DNA of 8,849 bases from Acidimicrobiia bacterium (GTDB lineage Bacteria; Actinomycetota; Acidimicrobiia; Acidimicrobiales; Ilumatobacteraceae). Shown here one piece after another: positions 1-5,032 of the stretch. The stretch lies in assembly GCA_013811855.1 (NCBI GenBank), contig JACCUL010000261.1, positions 1 through 8,849 of the forward strand. Direction: 5' to 3'. The notes under the pieces were generated by a model. That model was given only the letters and a program-made list of their open reading frames with translations. It did not search any database and had not been told where the DNA came from. The translations under genes were made by a program, and so were the position numbers. Every line of letters starts with the position of its first letter. The stretch's first letter is position 1.

Positions 1-1
1 C

Positions 2-376
2 CACGTCGTCGTGTGGCCGGGGCCGCGGGCGGACTGGTTCACCGCCGAGGCGCTGACCGACCTCGTCTCGACGACGTGGGCCGTCGGCCCCGCCAGCAAC
101 CGGGTCGGCGTGCGCCTGGCCGGCGCACGGTTGCGGCGGGCCGTGGACGACGAGCTGCCGAGCGAAGGGCTCGTCACCGGGGCCGTCCAGGTGCCGGCCG
201 ACGGACAGCCCGTGGTCATGTCCCGGGACCACCCGACGACGGGCGGCTACCCCGTGATCGCCGTCGTCGATCCCCGACATCTGGACGCGTTCCTCCAGCG
301 ACCACCAGGCGCCACGGCGCGGTTCAGGTGGACGGCGGGGGACCGGAGCGCCGTTCCTTCCGCCACACCACCTTGA
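2..376 (+). CDS. pxpC: 5-oxoprolinase subunit C / biotin-dependent carboxyltransferase-like protein (PxpC/KipA family), C-terminal part
   Basis: Partial gene. The frame is open from base 2 to a TGA at 374-376 and encodes 124 residues, the C-terminal portion of a family that usually has roughly 280-330 residues. The family signature is visible in order: a SNRVGVRL segment (family: S-D-R-hG-hRL), LPSEGLVTGAVQVPADGQP, a TTGGYPVIAVV block, and a closing RFRW strand. In bacteria PxpC works with PxpA and PxpB in ATP-dependent cytosolic cleavage of 5-oxoproline to glutamate; KipA is the Bacillus relative that counteracts the KipI inhibitor. The pxpB/kipI partner normally lies just upstream, so it would be expected left of the window. 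The last 16-17 residues, beyond the conserved core, lie in a 53-bp convergent overlap with the DUF3052 gene. The family call is firm. 5-Oxoprolinase activity, rather than another carboxyltransferase-like role, is inferred. The N-terminus is not visible. Confidence 0.85.
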   Translation, partial: HVVVWPGPRADWFTAEALTDLVSTTWAVGPASNRVGVRLAGARLRRAVDDELPSEGLVTGAVQVPADGQPVVMSRDHPTTGGYPVIAVVDPRHLDAFLQRPPGATARFRWTAGDRSAVPSATPP

Positions 377-752
377 GCCCCGACCAGTCGTCGTCCAGCG
401 CCGCCACCTTCACGTCGACCAGCCCGACGGGCAGCACGGTGTCACGGATGGCCTGCTCGGTGACGTCGCTGACGTGGGCGCCGGCCTTGCGCGGCCAGGC
501 GACCCAGATCATCCCGTCCGGGAAGACGGCAGGGCCGAGCGCCAGGACCGCGGGCAGATGCGCGGCTGCCCGCACGAACACGACCACAACCTCGGCGCCA
601 TCGACGGCCGAACCGCTCGTCACCTCGGTCACCTCGACGCCCGGTGGCAGCGCGGCCAGCGACCACCGCGGCGGCGCGTCGATCACCACCAGCCGGTGAT
701 CGGGCTTGATCCCGAGCTTGCGGACCAGCGGCCTCTCCGAGTAGCCAGCCAT
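324..752 (-). CDS. DUF3052 family protein (function unknown)
   Basis: A 142-residue cytosolic protein with no signal peptide or membrane segment. I recognise the actinobacterial DUF3052 pattern. The N-terminus is MAGYSERPLVRKLGIKP, residues 81-89 carry an IWVAWPRK block, and residues 107-132 contain LPVGLVDVK, W123-SGLK and RKE. Family members are about this long and of unknown function; the family name is all I can support. An in-frame start 26 codons upstream (position 830) exists, but it would run 14 nt into the divergent pafA gene and lacks family similarity. I chose the ATG at 752 because it begins the conserved MAGYS segment and sits 6 nt after a TAnnnT -10-like hexamer. No good Shine-Dalgarno site precedes it. 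The gene is divergent from pafA and convergent with pxpC. Confidence 0.83.
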   Translation of the reverse strand: MAGYSERPLVRKLGIKPDHRLVVIDAPPRWSLAALPPGVEVTEVTSGSAVDGAEVVVVFVRAAAHLPAVLALGPAVFPDGMIWVAWPRKAGAHVSDVTEQAIRDTVLPVGLVDVKVAALDDDWSGLKVVWRKERRSGPPPST

Positions 753-758
753 CGGCCC

Positions 759-764
759 ACCGTA
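759..764 (-). promoter_or_regulatory. Candidate -10 element for the DUF3052 gene
   Basis: On the minus strand the hexamer TACGGT fits the actinobacterial TAnnnT -10 pattern. It ends 6 nt before the ATG at 752, so transcription would begin at or next to the start codon, giving a leaderless mRNA. No convincing -35 box is visible at the expected distance. This is inference from position and pattern. Confidence 0.35.
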
Positions 765-803
765 GAGGCCAATCCGTGCCGCTTTGCCGCCGCGGCCCAC
801 CGG

Positions 804-809
804 TAACCT
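804..809 (+). promoter_or_regulatory. Candidate -10 element for pafA
   Basis: TAACCT fits TAnnnT and is followed by 7 nt and then the pafA ATG at 817. This places the predicted transcription start at the start codon. The only -35-like sequence, TTGCCG at 784-789, is 14 nt upstream, which is shorter than the usual 16-18 nt spacing. With the minus-strand element at 759-764 it makes the 64-bp region 753-816 a back-to-back promoter. Confidence 0.4.
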
Positions 810-816
810 CCGCCGC

Positions 817-2175
817 ATGGAGAGGCGCATCTACGGCCTCGAGAACGAGTACGGCGTGACGTGCACGCTGCGCGGGCAGCGGCGGCTGAGCCCGGACGAG
901 GTCGCCCGCTACCTCTTCCGGCGGGTGGTCAGCTGGGGTCGCAGCTCCAACGTGTTCCTGCAGAACGGCGCCCGGCTGTACCTGGACGTCGGCTCGCACC
1001 CCGAATACGCGACGCCCGAATGCGACTCGCTGTACGAGCTCGTCGTGCACGACAAGGCGGGGGAGCGGATCCTCGAGTCGCTCGTCGAGTCGGCGGAGCA
1101 GCGCCTCGCCGAGGAGTCGATCCGCGGCACCATCTACCTCTTCAAGAACAACACCGACTCGGCCGGCAACAGCTACGGCTGTCACGAGAACTACCTCACG
1201 AGCCGTCACGACGACCTCGGCCACTACGCCGAGGTGCTCATCCCGTTCCTCGTCAGCCGCCAGATCTATGCCGGCGCCGGCAAGGTGCTCCACACCGCCC
1301 GCGGGGCCACGTACTCGATCGCCCAGCGGGCCGAGCACATCTGGGAGGGCGTCAGCTCGGCCACCACGCGCAGCCGGCCGATCATCAACACCCGCGACGA
1401 GCCGCACGCCGACGCGGAGCGCTTCCGCCGCCTGCATGTGATCGTCGGTGACTCGAACATGAGCGAGTACACGACGTTCCTCAAGGTGGGGGCGGCGGCA
1501 TGCATGTTGCGGATGCTCGAGGACCGCAGCGTCGTGCTGCGCGACATGACGTTGGAGAACCCGATCCGGGCCATCCGCGAGATCAGCCACGACACGACGT
1601 GTCGCCGTACCGTGCGCCTCGGCAACGGTCGCGAGGTCAGCGCGCTCGACATCCAGCGTGAATACCTGGACCGGGCGCTGCGGTACGCCGAGACGAAGGG
1701 CTTCCCGCCGCTCGAGCAGCGGGCCCTCGAGATGTGGGAGCACTGCATCTCGATCATCGAGAACGACCCGATGAAGCTGGACCGCGAGATCGACTGGGTC
1801 ATCAAGTTCAAGCTGCTGGAGGCGTTCCGGGAGCGCCACGACCTGCCCTTCGGCCACCCGCGCGTTCAACTCCTCGACCTCCAGTACCACGACGTGTCGC
1901 GCAGCCGGAGCCCGTTCTACAAGCTGCAGGACCGCGGGATGGTCGAGCGGCTGTGCACCGACGCCGACATCCAGACCGCCACGGACATCCCCCCGCAGAC
2001 GACGAGGGCGCGCTTGCGGGGCGAGTTCGTCCGTCGGGCCAAGGAACGCAAGCGCGACTACACCGTCGACTGGGTGCACCTCAAGCTCAACGATCAGGCC
2101 CAGCGGACGGTGCTCTGCAAGGACCCGTTCAAGAGCCGCGACGAGCGCGTCGAGAAACTGATCGAGTCGCTGTGA
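817..2175 (+). CDS. pafA: Pup-protein ligase PafA
   Basis: PafA activates the C-terminal glutamate of Pup with ATP and joins it by an isopeptide bond to substrate lysines, marking proteins for the Mpa/ARC-20S proteasome in the cytosol. The 452-residue product matches the length of M. tuberculosis PafA. The N-terminus MERRIYGLENEYGVTC carries E9 of the Mg-ATP site. The block NGARLYLDVGSHPEYAT carries D57, the catalytic aspartate in mycobacterial numbering. Also visible are FKNNTDSAGNSYGCHENY at 109-126, an RAEHIWEGVSSATTRSRP stretch, and the C-terminal domain with DWVHLKLNDQAQRTVLCKD at 418-436. PafA is distinguished from its paralogue Dop by near identity to PafA along its whole length. An in-frame start at 784 would add 11 residues absent from the family and was rejected. 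The gene is probably transcribed leaderlessly from the 804-809 element and overlaps lepB by 4 nt. No pup, dop, mpa, prcA or prcB gene is in the window. Confidence 0.97.
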   Translation: MERRIYGLENEYGVTCTLRGQRRLSPDEVARYLFRRVVSWGRSSNVFLQNGARLYLDVGSHPEYATPECDSLYELVVHDKAGERILESLVESAEQRLAEESIRGTIYLFKNNTDSAGNSYGCHENYLTSRHDDLGHYAEVLIPFLVSRQIYAGAGKVLHTARGATYSIAQRAEHIWEGVSSATTRSRPIINTRDEPHADAERFRRLHVIVGDSNMSEYTTFLKVGAAACMLRMLEDRSVVLRDMTLENPIRAIREISHDTTCRRTVRLGNGREVSALDIQREYLDRALRYAETKGFPPLEQRALEMWEHCISIIENDPMKLDREIDWVIKFKLLEAFRERHDLPFGHPRVQLLDLQYHDVSRSRSPFYKLQDRGMVERLCTDADIQTATDIPPQTTRARLRGEFVRRAKERKRDYTVDWVHLKLNDQAQRTVLCKDPFKSRDERVEKLIESL

Positions 2176-2903
2176 GCGAGCGGGGCGAGGTGACACGACG
2201 CAGTGAGGACGACGACACCGATCCGCACGGGATCGACCTCTGGGACCTGCGTCTCGGCCGGGGCACCGGGCCCGACGGTGACGAGTGGAGCGACGACGTC
2301 GATGGCGAACCCCCGGCGGCCGGCGACGAGGCGACGGACACAGACGACGAGGGCGGCGACGACGACGAGCGACCGTCGCGCCACCGCGCCCTCATCGACT
2401 GGATCGTCGTCATCGTGGTCGCGCTGCTCGTCGCCTTCCTCGTGCGCACGTTCGTGCTCGCCCACTTCGTGGTCGACGGGACCTCCATGACGTCGACCCT
2501 GCACGACGACGACCGCGTCTTCGTCAACAAGCTCTCGTACCGACTGCACGACCCCAACCGCGGCGACGTGGTCGTGCTGCACGAGATCGGCGGCACGACC
2601 GAGCGCGACCTCATCAAGCGGGTCGTCGCGCTGCCCGGCGAAACGTTGGAGGTCCGCTCGTGCCAGGTCTTCATCGACGGCCAGGTCCTCGAGGAACCGT
2701 ACCTGGACGCCGCGGCGACCGATCCGGAGACCTGCGGTCGGGATCAGGTCCCGACGCCGGTGCCCGACGGATCGGTGTTCGTCATGGGCGACAACCGCGG
2801 TGGTTCGATGGACAGCCGCGACCTCGGCCCCATCGACGAAGACGACCTGGTCGGCCGGGCCTTCGTCGTCTTCTGGCCGTCCGGGCACTCTCAGTGGCTC
2901 TAG
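2172..2903 (+). CDS. lepB: Type I signal peptidase (SPase I, S26 family)
   Basis: Membrane serine protease that removes signal peptides from Sec and Tat substrates outside the membrane. From the GTG at 2172 it has 243 residues. Residues 1-72 are an acidic cytoplasmic tail, with about 26 Asp/Glu in the first 66. Residues 74-97 form one membrane anchor. DGTSM at 102-106 holds nucleophile S105; DLIKRVVALPGE holds general base K149; the GDNRGGSMDSRDLGP block at 206-220 is the conserved C-terminal box. The family motif SMxPTL reads SMTSTL here, with Ser in place of Pro at 108. C164 and C188 lie in the exported domain and could pair. The GTG overlaps the pafA stop as GTGA, which suggests translational coupling. 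A second in-frame GTG at 2190, shortly after a GGGG run, is the alternative start. Function is secure; the exact start is not. Confidence 0.93.
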   Translation: MSERGEVTRRSEDDDTDPHGIDLWDLRLGRGTGPDGDEWSDDVDGEPPAAGDEATDTDDEGGDDDERPSRHRALIDWIVVIVVALLVAFLVRTFVLAHFVVDGTSMTSTLHDDDRVFVNKLSYRLHDPNRGDVVVLHEIGGTTERDLIKRVVALPGETLEVRSCQVFIDGQVLEEPYLDAAATDPETCGRDQVPTPVPDGSVFVMGDNRGGSMDSRDLGPIDEDDLVGRAFVVFWPSGHSQWL

Positions 2904-2924
2904 CCGAACACTGACGACCCGCGA

Positions 2925-3650
2925 TCACGTCGTCCCAAGCTCGAGGCGGATGGCTTCCACCATCGTGTCGACGTGGTCGCTGTACAGGCCGTCGAGGCCC
3001 ATGCGCACGGCCGGCCGCAGGACGTGCTCGAATTGCAGGTCCCACGCGAAGCAGATCCGTTCGAAGCGGTGGAACAGCGTCGTCAGCCCACCGTTCCAGT
3101 CGGTGTGGTGCAGATTGACGGCGTCGATGCCGTCGGCCGCCAGGGTCGCCGCCCGTCGCTCGGGGCCCTCGCGCAGCCGGGACAGGCGGGTCGACTCGAC
3201 CAGCCGCACGTCGGCGTCGAGCGGCCGCAAGGCGCGCAGGACGTCGAGGTGCGGGTGGCACAGCCACAGCCGCTCGACGAGATCGGGCGCAGCCTCCCTG
3301 ACGGTCTCCACGACGACCGGTCCGCTGGCCTCGCCCTTGAGATCGAGTGACAGGTGAAGATCGGTGCCGCAGCGCTCGAGCAGCTCGGCCAGCGACGGAA
3401 TGTGCAACGGCAGCTGACGATGGGCCAGCGAGGCGATCGGGCGCTTGCGCCGACCGACGCGCACCACGCCGTCGTGGTCGAGCACCGCCACGCCGTCGGC
3501 CGTCAGCCACACGTCGCTCTCGAGGCCCGTGGCGCCGAGTCGGAGTGCCAGCTCGAAGGCGTCCAGCGTGTTCTCGGGCGCGTGCGCACGGGCTCCCCGG
3601 TGGGCGAACGCGATCGGGCGGTCGAGCTTCGACGGCAGCCGCTGTTGCAC
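2925..3650 (-). CDS. Glycerophosphodiester phosphodiesterase (GDPD family)
   Basis: Predicted to hydrolyse glycerophosphodiesters, the deacylated phospholipid head-group products, to glycerol-3-phosphate and an alcohol. The 241-residue product is a single TIM-barrel GDPD domain of the short UgpQ-like type. It has no signal peptide, so it is probably cytosolic. Visible motifs are AHRGARAHAPENTLDAF with H17, R18, E26 and N27; LESDVWLTADG with metal ligands E44 and D46; LDHD with H59; and a SLDLKG strand near 119-124. The GTG at 3650 is chosen because an in-frame stop (TGA, 3663-3665) lies only four codons upstream. The gene is convergent with lepB, leaving 21 bp between stops, and divergent from the tatB-like gene. 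It breaks the plus-strand run between pafA-lepB and the tat genes. The substrate cannot be told from sequence. Confidence 0.9.
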   Translation of the reverse strand: MQQRLPSKLDRPIAFAHRGARAHAPENTLDAFELALRLGATGLESDVWLTADGVAVLDHDGVVRVGRRKRPIASLAHRQLPLHIPSLAELLERCGTDLHLSLDLKGEASGPVVVETVREAAPDLVERLWLCHPHLDVLRALRPLDADVRLVESTRLSRLREGPERRAATLAADGIDAVNLHHTDWNGGLTTLFHRFERICFAWDLQFEHVLRPAVRMGLDGLYSDHVDTMVEAIRLELGTT

Positions 3651-3656
3651 CCCGAG

Positions 3657-3662
3657 AGGATG
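3657..3662 (-). promoter_or_regulatory. Weak candidate -10 element for the GDPD gene
   Basis: On the minus strand CATCCT ends 6 nt before the GTG at 3650. It keeps the second-position A and last-position T of a -10 box but lacks the first T. It is listed because its distance matches the three better candidates in this window. Alone it would not be convincing. Confidence 0.18.
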
Positions 3663-3704
3663 TCAGCTGCAACGGGCGGCCCCGCCGTCGCAGTCCGCGC
3701 TTCC

Positions 3705-3710
3705 TAGACT
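3705..3710 (+). promoter_or_regulatory. Candidate -10 element for the tatB-tatC-helY operon
   Basis: TAGACT fits TAnnnT and ends 6 nt before the GTG start at 3717, so the first message of the operon would be leaderless. No Shine-Dalgarno sequence lies between it and the start. No clear -35 box is visible; the expected position falls in a GC-rich stretch with a short GGCGG/CCGCC inverted repeat at 3675-3685. It is the only good promoter candidate before the five-gene run. Confidence 0.42.
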
Positions 3711-3716
3711 GCCCCG

Positions 3717-4202
3717 GTGTTCAACCTGTCCGGCAGCGAGATCATCGCGATCCTGTTGCTGGCGTTGGTCGTGCTCGGGCCTGAGAAGCTCCCGGAAGCC
3801 CTGCGGCGAGCCGGCAAGGCCTACGCCGAGTTGCGCAAGATGGGCTCCACGTTCCAGGCCGAGATGCGATCCGTCATCGACGAGCCGATGAAGGAGATGC
3901 GCGACACTGCCGATCTGCTGCGCAAGGCGGCCCGCTTCGACGACGACGGTGACACCCGGCCGGCCACGGCGAACCGGGCGCGACCGACGCTGACGCCGGG
4001 GACCGAGGATGTCGGCGTCGTCGACGACGACGACGCTGACGGGCTCGACGATGACGAGGACGTCGACGACGAGCCGCTGAGCGACGACGAGCTGGTGCTG
4101 CGCACGCTCGGAGGGGGCGACACCGCCCGGCGGGTCGACCCGGTGCGCCCGGCCGGCGACGACAGCGTCGACGACGACGGCAACGAGGCCCCCGAACCAT
4201 GA
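3717..4202 (+). CDS. tatB: Sec-independent (twin-arginine) translocase protein, TatB-like (TatA/TatB family)
   Basis: Small membrane component of the Tat pathway, which exports folded proteins carrying an RR signal peptide. The 161-residue product has a short N-terminal membrane helix (about 4-20) with E8, then the hinge LGPEKLP at 20-26, an amphipathic helix beginning ALRRAGKAYAELRK, and a charged helical region to about residue 73. The MFNLSGSE start and the GPEKLP hinge resemble TatB more than TatA, which usually has an FG-x-x-K/R-LP hinge. The last 90 residues are low complexity and strongly acidic, with 18 Asp/Glu in residues 97-125. The GTG start follows a TAnnnT hexamer, and the stop overlaps the tatC ATG. 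In mycobacteria the gene at this position is called tatA, so the A-versus-B name is the main uncertainty. No second TatA-like gene is in the window. Confidence 0.88.
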   Translation: MFNLSGSEIIAILLLALVVLGPEKLPEALRRAGKAYAELRKMGSTFQAEMRSVIDEPMKEMRDTADLLRKAARFDDDGDTRPATANRARPTLTPGTEDVGVVDDDDADGLDDDEDVDDEPLSDDELVLRTLGGGDTARRVDPVRPAGDDSVDDDGNEAPEP

Positions 4203-5032
4203 GCCCGGCATTGCGGCGGGGCGCGCCAGGGCGCCCCAGGCTGAAGACGCCCGACGACGCCATGACGTTGACGGACCACCTGGGCGAGCTGCGGGTACGG
4301 ATCATCCGCTCGGTGCTGGCGATCGCCCTGTTCGCCATCCTGATCGTCGCCTTCTACGACCAGGTGCTCGACTTCCTCACCGGCCCGTACGAGAACCTGT
4401 GCCGCAGCAAGGGCCCGGAGTTCTGCGGCGAGATCACCCTCGACGCCGACGGCAACCCGCAGCTGTTCACGCTGGACCCGATCGAGGGCTTCTCCACCCG
4501 CCTCCGCCTGGGCAGCTACGGCGGGCTCATCCTGGCCATGCCGGTCGTGCTGTGGCAGGTGTGGCGCTTCGTGGTGCCGGCGCTACACGCCAAGGAGAAG
4601 AAGTACGCCGTCCCGTTCATCCTGAGCGCGGTGCTGCTGTTCGCGCTCGGCGGGCTGCTCGCCTACCTGACCCTCGAGAAAGCGCTGGAGTTTCTGATCG
4701 CCTGGAGCGGTGACGACGTCGGCCAGGTGTTCCAGGTGAGCCGCTACGTCCGGCTCGTCTTCCTGATGGTCGCCGCCTTCGGGGTCGGCTTCGAGTTTCC
4801 TGTCCTCACCGTCTTCCTGCAGCTGGTGGGCGTCGTCACCCCGCAGCAGCTGTTGCGGGGCTGGCGGTACGCGATCGTCGGGATCACCCTCGTGGCCGCC
4901 GTGATCACGCCGTCGGGCGACCCGATCTCGATGCTGGCCCTCGCCGGGCCGATGCTCGTGCTCTACTTCGTCTCCATCGGGATCGGGGTCATCGCCCAGC
5001 GACGCAAGCGGAAGGCCCGAGCGGCCACGTGA
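4199..5032 (+). CDS. tatC: Sec-independent protein translocase protein TatC
   Basis: TatC is the six-helix membrane receptor that binds the twin-arginine signal peptide with TatB and recruits TatA. The 277-residue product shows the family hallmarks. DHLGELRVR at 26-34 has E30 (equivalent to E. coli E15). Residues 124-135, FVVPALHAKEKK, carry E133 (equivalent to E. coli E103). FGVGFEFPVLTVFLQLVG and a later AAVITPSGDP followed by a helix ending MLVLYFVSIGIG complete the pattern, and a basic tail ends the protein. The first exported loop is long, with C68 and C76. The ATG at 4199 overlaps the tatB stop as ATGA. An internal ATG at 4262 (MTLTDHLGELR) would give a more typical N-terminus and is a real alternative. 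The gene overlaps helY by 4 nt at its end. Confidence 0.96.
   Translation: MSPALRRGAPGRPRLKTPDDAMTLTDHLGELRVRIIRSVLAIALFAILIVAFYDQVLDFLTGPYENLCRSKGPEFCGEITLDADGNPQLFTLDPIEGFSTRLRLGSYGGLILAMPVVLWQVWRFVVPALHAKEKKYAVPFILSAVLLFALGGLLAYLTLEKALEFLIAWSGDDVGQVFQVSRYVRLVFLMVAAFGVGFEFPVLTVFLQLVGVVTPQQLLRGWRYAIVGITLVAAVITPSGDPISMLALAGPMLVLYFVSIGIGVIAQRRKRKARAAT

Noticed and set aside
784..816. Upstream in-frame start that would extend PafA by 11 residues
   Set aside because: The extension has no counterpart in PafA proteins, and the start at 817 gives exactly 452 residues and fits the -10-like hexamer position.
753..830. Upstream in-frame start that would extend the DUF3052 protein by 26 residues
   Set aside because: The added residues are basic, not family-like, and would overlap the pafA coding start; the MAGYS start at 752 matches the family.
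442..2196. 584-codon open frame on the minus strand opposite pafA
   Set aside because: It is the antisense shadow of pafA caused by strong third-position G/C bias; it has low-complexity Arg/Val/Leu-rich composition and no recognisable domain, while the plus strand encodes an unmistakable PafA.
2913..2934. GACGAC/GTCGTC 6-bp inverted repeat with a 10-nt loop at the lepB/GDPD junction, as a two-way terminator
   Set aside because: The stem is short and of a kind frequent in this DNA, and there is no T-run on either side. No terminator in the window is convincing.
3675..3685. GGCGG-C-CCGCC inverted repeat upstream of tatB as an operator
   Set aside because: It is too short and too easily produced in about 70% GC sequence to support a binding-site claim.
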